64,000 nucleotides of DNA from Streptomyces sp. NBC_01428 (lineage in GTDB: Bacteria > Actinomycetota > Actinomycetes > Streptomycetales > Streptomycetaceae), in contig NZ_CP109499.1 in NCBI RefSeq assembly GCF_036231965.1, forward strand, positions 2,976,001 to 3,040,000, written 5' to 3'. Below are positions 41,838-50,175 of the stretch, in pieces. Position 1 is the stretch's first letter; every line of letters starts with the position of its first letter. The notes beneath the pieces are model-generated. The model was not told the DNA's origin. It saw only the letters and a program-made list of their open reading frames with translations, and searched no databases. The translations under genes and the position numbers were made by a program.

Positions 41838-43547
41838 TCACAGGAAGTACAGGCGGTTGAGGGAGACCGAGTCGGCGGGTTCGGAGCGCAGCGGGTCGCC
41901 GTCGAGGGTGACGAGGCCGGTGCGCTGGTCGACGTCGACCGCTCCGGTACGGGAGTTGAGGCGCAGGTCGGCCGGGCCGATGCCGCGGGTGCCGCGGACG
42001 GCGACGCGGCGGCGCCGGGTCGGCATGGTGTCGTTGCCCTGGTCGAGCGCGGCCTGTGCGACGAACGCCACGGAGATCTCGGCGGGCGTCGCGCCGTGCG
42101 CCCCGAACTGCGGCCCGAGGACGAGGGGTTCGCAGGTGTCGGTGGCGGCGTTCGGGTCGCCGACGACTCCGTAGGCGGGGAAGCCGGACTTCAGGACGAG
42201 CTGCGGTTTGGCGCCGAAGTATTCGGGGCGCCAGAGCACGATGTCGGCGAGCTTGCCGGTCTCGATGGAGCCCACCTCGTGGGCGAGGCCGTGCGCGATG
42301 GCCGGGTTGATCGTCAGCTTGGCCATGTAGCGCAGGACGCGTTCGTTGTCGTCGCTCTCGGGCGCTCCGAACTGGGCCTTCATCTTCCCGGCCATGGCGA
42401 AGGTGCGGCGGACGGTCTCCCCGGCGCGGCCCATGCCCTGGGCGTCGGAGGAGGTGATGCCGATCGCGCCCAGGTCGTGCAGCACGTCCTCGGCGCCCAT
42501 CGTCCCGGCGCGGATGCGGTCGCGGGCCATCGCGGCGTCGCCGGGCAGGTCGGTCTTCAGGTCGTGGACGGAGACGATCATGCCGTAGTGCTCGGCGACC
42601 GCGTCCCGGCCGAAGGGCAGGGTCGGGTTGGTGGACGACCCGATGACGTTCGGGACGCCCGCCATCTTCAGGACGTTCGGGACGTGTCCGCCGCCGCAGC
42701 CCTCGATGTGGAAGGCGTGGATGGTCCGCCCGTCCAGCACCTTCAGGGTGTCCTCGACCGACAGGCACTCGTTCAGGCCGTCGCTGTGCAGGGCGACCTG
42801 GACGTCGTGCTCCTCGGCGACGCGCAGCGCGGTGTCGAGGGCGCGGGTGTGGGCGCCCATGTCCTCGTGGACCTTGAAGCCGCTGGCGCCGCCCTCGGCG
42901 AGAGCCTCGACGAGCGGGGCGCCGTCGGAGGACGAACCCCGGCCCAGGAAGCCGATGTTGACCGGCCAGGCGTCGAAGGCGCTGAACGCGTGGCGCAGCG
43001 CCCAGGGGGAGTTGACGCCGACGCCCCAGACCGGGCCGAACTCCTGGCCGATGATCGTCGTGACGCCGGAGGCGAGCGAGGCCTCCATGATGCGCGGCGA
43101 GAGCAGGTGCACGTGGGTGTCGACGGCTCCGGCGGTGGCGATGAGGCCCTCGCCGGAGACGATGGACGTGCCGGTGCCGACCACGACGTCGACGCCGTCG
43201 AGGGTGTCGGGGTTGCCGGCCCGCCCGATCGAGCAGATCCGGCCCTCGCGGATGCCGATGGAGACCTTGCGGATCCCCTGGACGGCGTCGATCACCACCA
43301 CGTTGCTGATGACGACGTCGCAGGTGTCCCGGACGGCGGCGGCCTTCAGGTGCAGCCCGTCACGGGCGGTCTTGCCGAATCCGGCGAGGAACTCGTCGCC
43401 GGGGAGCTGGGAGTCGGACTCGACGCGGACGGTGAGTCCGGAGTCGCCGAGCCGGACCCGGTCGCCGGCCCGGGGGCCGTGGGTGGCGGCGTACTCGTAC
43501 GGGGAGAGGCGGCGGGGTTCCGCGGGGTGGCCTCCGGGACGGCTCAT
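41838..43547 (-). CDS. ureC: Urease alpha subunit, divergent (flap Cys replaced)
   Basis: Nickel amidohydrolase subunit, 569 residues. All metal ligands are conserved: HVH in VDTHVHLLSP, the carbamylated Lys and His in GFKVHEDMG, His in ALHSDGLNE, His in FHIEGCGGGH, and Asp in SSDAQGMGRAG. The catalytic flap, normally MVCHHL, reads VSVHDL: the flap Cys is Val, the catalytic His is kept, and the next His is Asp. The Arg after the flap (ARDRIRAG) is present. ATG at 43547 overlaps ureAB by four bases. No ureD, ureE, ureF or ureG is in the window, so nickel insertion would need genes elsewhere. It may be a non-canonical or slow urease, or act on another amide. Confidence 0.92.
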   Translation of the reverse strand: MSRPGGHPAEPRRLSPYEYAATHGPRAGDRVRLGDSGLTVRVESDSQLPGDEFLAGFGKTARDGLHLKAAAVRDTCDVVISNVVVIDAVQGIRKVSIGIREGRICSIGRAGNPDTLDGVDVVVGTGTSIVSGEGLIATAGAVDTHVHLLSPRIMEASLASGVTTIIGQEFGPVWGVGVNSPWALRHAFSAFDAWPVNIGFLGRGSSSDGAPLVEALAEGGASGFKVHEDMGAHTRALDTALRVAEEHDVQVALHSDGLNECLSVEDTLKVLDGRTIHAFHIEGCGGGHVPNVLKMAGVPNVIGSSTNPTLPFGRDAVAEHYGMIVSVHDLKTDLPGDAAMARDRIRAGTMGAEDVLHDLGAIGITSSDAQGMGRAGETVRRTFAMAGKMKAQFGAPESDDNERVLRYMAKLTINPAIAHGLAHEVGSIETGKLADIVLWRPEYFGAKPQLVLKSGFPAYGVVGDPNAATDTCEPLVLGPQFGAHGATPAEISVAFVAQAALDQGNDTMPTRRRRVAVRGTRGIGPADLRLNSRTGAVDVDQRTGLVTLDGDPLRSEPADSVSLNRLYFL

Positions 43548-44248
43548 CGGCCGGCCTCCTTGTCACGGGTGTCCGGTACGCCGAGGTAGCCGCAGGCGGC
43601 GGCCCGGCGCAGGGCTTCCTGCTTCGCTCCGGGCGCGTCCAGGGGCCCGTCGACGAGACCGGCGAAGCCGATGGCGATCCGCTCGCCGCCGATCGGCACG
43701 AAACCGACCTCGGCGCTCTCGCCGGGGCCGAAGCGGACGGAGGATCCGGCGGGCACCGCGAGCCGCATGCCGTAGGTGGCCGCCCGGTCGAAGTCGAGCC
43801 GCGGGTTGGCCTCGAAGAAGTGGAAGTGGGAGGTGACGGAGACGGGCACGGTGGCGGTGTTGGTGACCGTCAGCCGCAGGACCGCGGGGGGCTCGGTGTG
43901 CGCGGGCGCCGGCAGCAGCGCGCCGGGGGCCTGGTCGCCGAGGCCGCCGCCGATGGGGTCGGAGACGACCGCGAGCCGGGAGCCGTCGTCGAAGACGGCC
44001 TCGACGTGCACCTCGGTGACCACGTCCGCGACGCCGGGCAGCACGTCGTCGGGGCCGAGGACGGACCGGGCCGCCTCGATCGCCTCGGCCAGCCGGCCGC
44101 CGTCGCGGGCGGTCTCGCAGACGGTGTCCGCGATCAGGGCGGTGGCCTCCGGCACGTTGAGCCGCAGTCCGCGGGCCCTGCGGGCGCGGGCCAGCTCGGC
44201 GGCCGAGAAGAGCAGCAGCCGGTCACGTTCCGTGGGGGTCAGTCTCAC
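43544..44248 (-). CDS. ureAB: Fused urease gamma-beta subunit
   Basis: A 234-residue fusion. Residues 1-100 are UreA (gamma): MRLTPTERDRLLLFSAAELA, LNVPEATALIADTVCETARD, VLPGVADVVTEVHVEAVFDDG. Residues about 115-225 are UreB (beta): SVTSHFHFFEANPRLDFDRA, GSSVRFGPGESAEVGFVPIG, IAIGFAGLVDG. Fused forms are known in Helicobacter and in some actinobacteria. GTG start at 44248, with AGGAGG just upstream. First gene of the operon, translationally coupled to ureC. Confidence 0.93.
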   Translation of the reverse strand: MRLTPTERDRLLLFSAAELARARRARGLRLNVPEATALIADTVCETARDGGRLAEAIEAARSVLGPDDVLPGVADVVTEVHVEAVFDDGSRLAVVSDPIGGGLGDQAPGALLPAPAHTEPPAVLRLTVTNTATVPVSVTSHFHFFEANPRLDFDRAATYGMRLAVPAGSSVRFGPGESAEVGFVPIGGERIAIGFAGLVDGPLDAPGAKQEALRRAAACGYLGVPDTRDKEAGR

Positions 44249-44276
44249 GCCACGACACCTCCTTGCGTTCCTCCGG

Positions 44277-44293
44277 TTAGAGCATCACTCTAA
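44277..44293. promoter_or_regulatory. Inverted repeat operator, ureAB side
   Basis: TTAGAG CATCA CTCTAA, perfect 6-base arms with a 5-base spacer, about 30 bases upstream of the ureAB start. Together with the half-site at 44356 it is the best candidate for the TetR operator of this divergent locus. Confidence 0.55.
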
Positions 44294-44355
44294 ACGCGGA
44301 TTTCATGGAAGGGAAACATTGACGGGCAAGCGTTGAAGACGACACATTGAACGTC

Positions 44356-44363
44356 GCTCTAAT
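44356..44363. promoter_or_regulatory. Half-site GCTCTAA and -10-like box, permease side
   Basis: GCTCTAAT repeats the right arm of the operator at 44277 and contains TCTAAT, a good -10 box 53 bases upstream of the permease start. The same GCTCTAA occurs on the minus strand in front of ureAB. Confidence 0.4.
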
Positions 44364-44415
44364 TTTTGGATGCGACCAGCACCACCCCCCGGGCGGCCGT
44401 CGAAGGAGACCAGCC

Positions 44416-45849
44416 ATGCCGATTGAACAGCGCGGAGTCGACACGATCCCCGACGAGGAACGCACCAGCGGTCCGCGCGACCTCATGTCGATCCTGCTCG
44501 GCTCCAACCTCTGTCTCGGCGTGATCATCTTCGGTTGGCTGCCGCCCTCCTTCGGGCTCGGCTGGTGGTCCTCGGTCAGCGCGATCGTGGCAGGCACCGT
44601 GGTCGGCACGGCGCTCACCGCGCCGCTCGCCCTGGTCTCGCTGCGGACCGGAACGAACCTGTCCACCTCCTCCGGCGCCCAGTTCGGCGTGCGCGGACGG
44701 CTCGTCGGCTCGGTCGTCGGTCTCCTGCTGGCCCTCGGCTACACCGCGCTGACCGTGTGGATCGGCGGCGACGTGATGGTGAGCGTCCTCGGCCGGCTCT
44801 TCGGCCTGGAGCCCAGCGGCACCGCGTACGCCGTCGTGTACGTCGTGCTCGCCGCGGCCACCGTCGCGGGCGCGGTCTACGGCTACCGCGTCCTGCTCAC
44901 CATGTCCCGCGCCCTCGCGATCGGCATGACCGCCCTGCTGGCGGTCGGCGTGATCGCGTACGCCCCGCACTTCTCCACCGCGGCCATCCCGGAGACCGGC
45001 GGCTACCTGCTCGGCTCGTTCTGGCCCACCTGGCTGCTGGCGGCGGTGGCGGCCGGCCTGTCGGGCCCGATCGCGTTCATCACCCTGCTCGGCGACTACA
45101 CCCGCTACATCTCCCCCGCGCGCCACACCTCGCGCACCGTCCTGCACTCCACCTGGCTCGGTCTGATCGCGGGCCTGCTGGTCCCCCAGCTCTTCGGCAC
45201 CTTCACGGCGTACGCGGCCCACGCGGCCCTCGACTACGCGGGTCCGCTGGTGTCCGCGGCCCCCGGCTGGTACCTGGTCCCGCTGCTGCTGGCGGCCTCC
45301 GCCGGCTCGGTCGGCAACGCCGGGCTGATGCTCTACTCGATGGGCCTCGACCTGGACGCGATCCTGCCGCGCGCCTCCCGGGCGCGGGCCACCTGCTCGG
45401 TCGCCGTCGTCGCCATGCTCTGCGTCTTCGTCGGCCACTACGCCTGGAACGCGCAGTCCGCGATGACGTCGTTCGTCCTGCTGCTGACCGCGATCGGCAC
45501 CCCGTGGGCGGTCATCACGCTGATCGGCTTCGTGCGCTGCCGGGGTGTCTACGACCCGGACGCCCTCCAGGTCTTCAACCGGCGCTCGAAGGGCGGCGTC
45601 TACTGGTACCGGGCCGGCTGGAACGTCCAGGCCACCGTGGCCTGGGCGATCGGTGCGTGCGCCGGGCTGCTCGCGGTCTCACTGCCCTCGTACGAGGGTC
45701 CGCTGCTGAAGCTGACCGGCGGGGTGGACTGCAGCTTCCTGCTGTCGGGGCTGGTGGGCGGGCTGCTCTACTACGCGCTCACCGCACGGCAGGTGGTGTC
45801 CCCGGCCCCGGTGGTGGAGGAACTCGCGCCCGCGGAGAGCGGGCTCTAG
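44416..45849 (+). CDS. NCS1-family nucleobase/cytosine-type permease
   Basis: A 477-residue, 12-helix cation symporter of the nucleobase:cation symporter-1 family (cytosine, purines, allantoin, hydantoins). N-terminus RGVDTIPDEERTSGPRDLMS carries the family P-x-E-E-R-T motif; SILLGSNLCLGVIIFGWLP starts helix 1; SGPIAFITLLGDYTRYISP is the sixth-to-seventh helix substrate region. ATG at 44416 with AAGGAG at 44404. Divergent from the urease operon and sharing its operator, so it likely imports that operon's substrate or a precursor. The exact substrate is not predictable. Confidence 0.9.
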   Translation: MPIEQRGVDTIPDEERTSGPRDLMSILLGSNLCLGVIIFGWLPPSFGLGWWSSVSAIVAGTVVGTALTAPLALVSLRTGTNLSTSSGAQFGVRGRLVGSVVGLLLALGYTALTVWIGGDVMVSVLGRLFGLEPSGTAYAVVYVVLAAATVAGAVYGYRVLLTMSRALAIGMTALLAVGVIAYAPHFSTAAIPETGGYLLGSFWPTWLLAAVAAGLSGPIAFITLLGDYTRYISPARHTSRTVLHSTWLGLIAGLLVPQLFGTFTAYAAHAALDYAGPLVSAAPGWYLVPLLLAASAGSVGNAGLMLYSMGLDLDAILPRASRARATCSVAVVAMLCVFVGHYAWNAQSAMTSFVLLLTAIGTPWAVITLIGFVRCRGVYDPDALQVFNRRSKGGVYWYRAGWNVQATVAWAIGACAGLLAVSLPSYEGPLLKLTGGVDCSFLLSGLVGGLLYYALTARQVVSPAPVVEELAPAESGL

Positions 45850-45889
45850 GACGGCCCGGCCTGCCCTCGGAGTCGTGTGTGGGCGCACA

Positions 45890-45931
45890 GGGAAGGGGCG
45901 GCACCGGAATCATCCGGTGCCGCCCCTTCCC
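45890..45931. terminator. Bidirectional terminator between permease and FG-GAP gene
   Basis: Perfect 19-bp arms, GGGAAGGGGCGGCACCGGA and TCCGGTGCCGCCCCTTCCC, loop ATCA; the longest hairpin in the window. Confidence 0.9.
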
Positions 45932-45977
45932 CCCGTTTCCGGTCCGCGCCCCGCTCAGGAGCCCGGAGTGGCAGCTC

Positions 45978-47435
45978 TCAGGAGCCCGACATGACGTCCC
46001 CGAACATGGGGTCGTCGCCCGACGTCCCGATGCCGACGGAGGACGCGCCGAAACTCACCGAGCCGGTGGCTGTGACGCCGCCGGTGGAGCCGCGCAGGAC
46101 CCAGACCGCGCCGTCGTCACTGTTCTCGCCGGCCGCACCCACCGCGAGGTCGGCCCGGCCGTCCTTGTCGTGGTCGGCGAGGTGGACGGCGTCGCCGAAC
46201 ATGTCCGACTGCTCGTTGGCGCCCGGGACGCCCGCGGTGCCCTGGTTGAAGGACTGGGCGCCGGTCCCCGTCAGGCCGGAGGGGCCGCCGCGCAGCACCC
46301 AGACGTTGCCGACACCGTCCACCTCACCGACGGACTCGTTGTCCGCGCCGACGGCGAGGTCCGGGTACGTGTCGCCGTTGACGTCGCCCGCCGCGAGCGA
46401 GCCTCCGAACCAGTCGTCGGACTCGTCCGTTCCCGGCACGCCCGCGGTGTCCTGGCTGAACACGGCGCTGCGCGCGGTGTCGACGCCGGTCGTGCCGCCG
46501 TAGAAGACGGTGGCGTAACCGCCCTTCGCGGGAGAGTTCAGGATGTCGACGAAGTCGGTGCCGACGACCAGGTCGTCGTGCCCGTCACGGTCGAAGTCGG
46601 CGACGGCGTACGCGCCCGCGAACTGCTCGCCGGCCTTGGTCTGGAACGTGGGTCCCGCCGATCCGCCCCGGTAGACGAAGTTGCCCGCGAAGGAGCCCAC
46701 CACCACGTCGTCCGTGCCGTCGTCGTCGAAGTCCCCGGCGGCGAGCTGGACGGCGCCCAACGGGTACGCGCCGGCCTCGATCTGCGCGTCGAAGCGCAGC
46801 TTCCCGGCCGCGCCGCCGGACTTGGTGAAGCCGCCCTTGAAGATCCAGACGTCCTTGCCGGTGGAGCCGACCGCCAGATCGGTCTTCCCATCGCCGGTGA
46901 AGTCGCCGACCGCGAGGGACTGGCCGAACCGGTCGTGGCCCGCCGGGTTCGGGTCGCTGATCGTCGTACCGCCCGACAGGCCGGACGCGCCGCCCCACAG
47001 GATGGTGACGGAGCCGCCGTCGACGTCACCGCTGACGTCCTCCTGCGGGGTGCCGACGACGAGATCGCCGTAGCCGTCGCGGTTGAGGTCGCCGTGCGCG
47101 AGTTCGGTGCCGAAGCGGTCGGAGGTCTCCGAGGCGCCCGGCACGCCGGAGGAGCTCTGCGACGTGGTCTTGTGGCGCGCGGCGCTGATCCCGCTCGACG
47201 AGCCGTAGCTGACGACCACGGCGCCCGTCTTGGCCTTCCCGCCCGCGACGGCGCCCGGGGCGCCGGTCGCCAGATCGCGGTAGCCGTCGCCGTTGAAGTC
47301 GTCCCCCAGACCCGACGGGGCGGCACTCGCGGCGCCGGGCAGGGCGATCAGCAGACCACCGGCCAGGACGGTCGCGACGGCGGTGGCGGCCAGGGCGACG
47401 GAACGCCGGGAGCGATGACGACGGTACTGGGACAT
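45978..47435 (-). CDS. Secreted FG-GAP repeat (integrin-like) protein
   Basis: 485 residues with an Arg-rich signal peptide (MSQYRRHRSRRSVALAATAV, cleavage near ASA-APS). The mature protein is a string of about seven FG-GAP repeats forming a beta propeller; each has a calcium-binding D-x-[ND]-x-D-G blade such as DFNGDGYRDLATG, DLNRDGYGDLVVG, DFDRDGHDDLVVG, DVNGDTYPDLAVG and DHDKDGRADLAVG. No catalytic domain is visible. ATG at 47435. Role unknown; probably adhesion or extracellular binding. Confidence 0.88.
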   Translation of the reverse strand: MSQYRRHRSRRSVALAATAVATVLAGGLLIALPGAASAAPSGLGDDFNGDGYRDLATGAPGAVAGGKAKTGAVVVSYGSSSGISAARHKTTSQSSSGVPGASETSDRFGTELAHGDLNRDGYGDLVVGTPQEDVSGDVDGGSVTILWGGASGLSGGTTISDPNPAGHDRFGQSLAVGDFTGDGKTDLAVGSTGKDVWIFKGGFTKSGGAAGKLRFDAQIEAGAYPLGAVQLAAGDFDDDGTDDVVVGSFAGNFVYRGGSAGPTFQTKAGEQFAGAYAVADFDRDGHDDLVVGTDFVDILNSPAKGGYATVFYGGTTGVDTARSAVFSQDTAGVPGTDESDDWFGGSLAAGDVNGDTYPDLAVGADNESVGEVDGVGNVWVLRGGPSGLTGTGAQSFNQGTAGVPGANEQSDMFGDAVHLADHDKDGRADLAVGAAGENSDDGAVWVLRGSTGGVTATGSVSFGASSVGIGTSGDDPMFGDVMSGS

Positions 47436-47635
47436 GGGTTCCCCTCCAGGACATACATACGGCTCAGAGATGACCTTCGATGAGCCTGAAGGGTTGTACG
47501 GAACGGGAGTTGTGATCGTGAGGCCTGTGCCCCGGAAGACGCCGGTCCCCGCCCGGTCACCCGCTCGCGCGGGGACATGGCGGGGACTCGGGGCCGACGC
47601 GAGGCGGTCCGGACGGCGGCGGACCGGCCGGGCGG

Positions 47636-48724
47636 TCAGCCCAGGCGGTGCATCCAGCCGTGGGTGTCCTCGGTGATGCCGCGCTGGATGTCGAGCAGGG
47701 CCTCACGGAGCTTGAGGGTGACGGTGCCGGGCTCGCCGCCCGACTGCTTCCACTCGGCGCCGGTGCGCTTGACCGTGCCGACCGGGGTGATGACGGCGGC
47801 GGTGCCGCAGGCGAAGACCTCGGTGAGGCTGCCGTTCTCGGCGTCGGTCTGCCACTGGTCGATCGAGACGCGGCCCTCCTCGGCGGTGTAGCCGAGGTCC
47901 CGGGCCACGGTCAGCAGGGAGTCGCGGGTGACGCCCTCCAGGATCGAGCCGGTGAGGGTAGGGGTGACGATCCGGTCCCCGTACACGAAGTACAGGTTCA
48001 TGCCGCCGAGCTCCTCGATCCACCGGTGCTCGACCGCGTCGAGGTAGCAGACCTGGTCGCAGCCCTTGGCGGCGGCCTCGGCCTGGGCGAGCAGCGAGGC
48101 GGCGTAGTTGCCGCCCGTCTTCGCGTCGCCCATACCGCCGGGAACGGCGCGCACCCGGTCCTCGGAGAGCCAGATCGAGACGGGCTTCACGCCACCCGCG
48201 AAGTAGGCGCCGGCGGGCGAGGCGATGACGAGGAAGAGGTACTCGTTGGCCGGCTTCACCCCGAGGCCCACCTCGGTCGCGATCATGAACGGGCGCAGGT
48301 AGAGGGACTCCTCGCCGCCGTGCGCGGGCACCCAGTCGCGGTCCTGCTGGACCAGCGCGTCGCAGGCCTCGACGAAGGTCTCCACGGGCAGCTCCGGCAT
48401 GCCGAGCCGGCGGGCGGAGGCCTGGAACCGGCGGGCGTTCTTGTCGGGGCGGAACGTGGCGACGGAGCCGTCGGGTTGGCGGTAGGCCTTGAGTCCCTCG
48501 AAGATCTCCTGCGCGTAGTGCAGGGTCATGTTCGCCGGGTCGAGGGAGAGCGGTCCGTACGGAACGAGCTGCCCGTCGTGCCAGCCGCGACCCTCCGTCC
48601 ACTTGATCGTCACCATGTGGTCGGTGAAGTGGCGGCCGAACCCCGGGTTGACCAGGATCGCCTCGCGCTCGGCGGCGGAGAGCGGGCTGGCGGACGGCTT
48701 GAGCTCGATCGTGGGCTGCGTCAT
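47636..48724 (-). CDS. ilvE: Branched-chain amino acid aminotransferase
   Basis: Transfers amino groups between glutamate and the keto acids of Leu, Ile and Val. 362 residues, fold-type IV PLP enzyme: [20 protein letters not shown] near residue 70, the PLP Lys in [10 protein letters not shown] region with a downstream [11 protein letters not shown], and [14 protein letters not shown] near residue 305. The ATG at 48724 ([15 protein letters not shown]) with GAAGGA upstream is chosen; longer frames lack coding bias. Downstream of leuB on the same strand, but a hairpin separates them. Confidence 0.93.
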   Translation of the reverse strand: MTQPTIELKPSASPLSAAEREAILVNPGFGRHFTDHMVTIKWTEGRGWHDGQLVPYGPLSLDPANMTLHYAQEIFEGLKAYRQPDGSVATFRPDKNARRFQASARRLGMPELPVETFVEACDALVQQDRDWVPAHGGEESLYLRPFMIATEVGLGVKPANEYLFLVIASPAGAYFAGGVKPVSIWLSEDRVRAVPGGMGDAKTGGNYAASLLAQAEAAAKGCDQVCYLDAVEHRWIEELGGMNLYFVYGDRIVTPTLTGSILEGVTRDSLLTVARDLGYTAEEGRVSIDQWQTDAENGSLTEVFACGTAAVITPVGTVKRTGAEWKQSGGEPGTVTLKLREALLDIQRGITEDTHGWMHRLG

Positions 48725-48933
48725 GAGTGGTTTGTCCTTCACCGGTTGGATGTGACGGGCCGCGCTCACGCCCGCACTGCCAGTGGCCAGTGGTAGGACG
48801 TCCGAGCATTCCCTCATTCCGCGGCTCCGCGTTCGATTATCGCCCAGCGGAGGACCGTGGGAGAAAACGGCGTGCGTGCGGCCCGGGGGGAGGCCCAGGG
48901 ATTGATGGTGGCACCCGGCGAGGGCACAGCAAA

Positions 48934-48962
48934 GCCGCCGGGTGCGGATGCGACCCGGCGGC
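48934..48962 (-). terminator. Terminator after leuB
   Basis: Perfect 10-bp arms GCCGCCGGGT and ACCCGGCGGC with a 9-base loop, 28 bases after the leuB stop and 210 bases before ilvE. Confidence 0.72.
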
Positions 48963-48989
48963 TGCTACGAGACGTAGACGTGCGGCGGG

Positions 48990-50033
48990 TCAGCCGGCTA
49001 CTCGTACGGCCAGCGCGTCGCCGATTTCCTCGGTGCTGCGGGCGGGCTTGCCGACGCGCTCGGCGAGGTCGGCGGAGACGGCGTCCTCGATGCGGGCGGC
49101 CTCGGCCTCGTAACCGAGGTGGCGCAGCAGGAGGGCGACGGACAGGACGGTGGCGCTGGGGTCGGCCTTGCCCTGGCCCGCGATGTCGGGCGCCGAGCCG
49201 TGCACGGGCTCGAACATCGAGGGGAACTCGCCGCTCGGGTTGATGTTGCCGGAGGCGGCGACGCCGATGCCGCCGGAGACGGCCGCGGCGAGGTCGGTGA
49301 TGATGTCGCCGAAAAGGTTGTCGGTGACGATGACGTCGAAGCGCTCGGGCTGGGTGACGAGGTAGATCGTCGCCGCGTCGACGTGGATGTAGTCGGTGGT
49401 GACCTCGGGGAACTCGGTGGCCACCTGGTTGAAGATGTTCGTCCAGAGGTGGCCCGCGAAGGTCAGCACGTTGTTCTTGTGGACCAGCGTCAGCTTCTTG
49501 CGGGGGCGGGCCTGGGCGCGGGCGAAGGCGTCACGGACGACGCGCTCGACACCGAACGCCGTGTTCACGGAGACCTCGGTGGCGACCTCGTGCGGGGTGC
49601 CCTTGCGGATGGTGCCGCCGTTGCCCGTGTACGGGCCCTCGGTGCCCTCGCGGACCACGACGAAGTCGATCGCGGGCTGACCGGCGAGCGGGGTCTCGAC
49701 ACCCGGAAGGAGCTTCGACGGACGCAGGTTGACGTGGTGGTCGAAGGCGAAGCGGAGCTTGAGCAGGAAACCGCGCTCCAGGACGCCGGACGGGACCGAG
49801 GGGTCGCCGATCGCGCCGAGGAGGATGGCGTCGTGCTGCTTCAGCGCGTCGAGGTCGGCGTCGGTGAGGGTCTCACCGGTGGCGTGGTAACGCCGGGCGC
49901 CGAAGTCGAAATCCCTGGTCTCCAGCTTCACGTCCGACGGAAGGACGGCGGAGAGGACTTTGAGCCCCTGGGCCACGACTTCCTGGCCGATGCCGTCACC
50001 GGGGATCACTGCGAGATCGATGCTGCGAGACAT
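48990..50033 (-). CDS. leuB: 3-isopropylmalate dehydrogenase
   Basis: Oxidatively decarboxylates 3-isopropylmalate to 2-ketoisocaproate using NAD. 347 residues: [18 protein letters not shown] near the start, [18 protein letters not shown] (substrate Args), [30 protein letters not shown] (catalytic Lys), [17 protein letters not shown] (metal Asps) and [22 protein letters not shown] at 50033. Divergent from the phosphatase gene at 50176; the spacer has a perfect inverted repeat. Confidence 0.95.
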   Translation of the reverse strand: MSRSIDLAVIPGDGIGQEVVAQGLKVLSAVLPSDVKLETRDFDFGARRYHATGETLTDADLDALKQHDAILLGAIGDPSVPSGVLERGFLLKLRFAFDHHVNLRPSKLLPGVETPLAGQPAIDFVVVREGTEGPYTGNGGTIRKGTPHEVATEVSVNTAFGVERVVRDAFARAQARPRKKLTLVHKNNVLTFAGHLWTNIFNQVATEFPEVTTDYIHVDAATIYLVTQPERFDVIVTDNLFGDIITDLAAAVSGGIGVAASGNINPSGEFPSMFEPVHGSAPDIAGQGKADPSATVLSVALLLRHLGYEAEAARIEDAVSADLAERVGKPARSTEEIGDALAVRVAG

Positions 50034-50072
50034 AGCGGCACCGTACTCCTTGTCCCATGGGATGACACACGA

Positions 50073-50089
50073 TGTCCGCCATGCGGACA
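50073..50089. promoter_or_regulatory. Inverted repeat between leuB and the phosphatase gene
   Basis: TGTCCGC CAT GCGGACA, perfect 7-base arms and 3-base spacer, about 40 bases upstream of leuB and 87 upstream of the phosphatase. Possible operator. Confidence 0.4.
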
Positions 50090-50175
50090 CACGAGTCCCG
50101 GAGCACGCCCACCCTTCGACCGGTGTTCACCCGTATGTACGACGGCCGTTGGCGCACGCTGGGAACTTTCCAGAC

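Noticed and set aside
49996..50090. Possible leader peptide upstream of leuB
   Set aside because: The short frame there overlaps the leuB start and has no run of leucine or other branched-chain codons.
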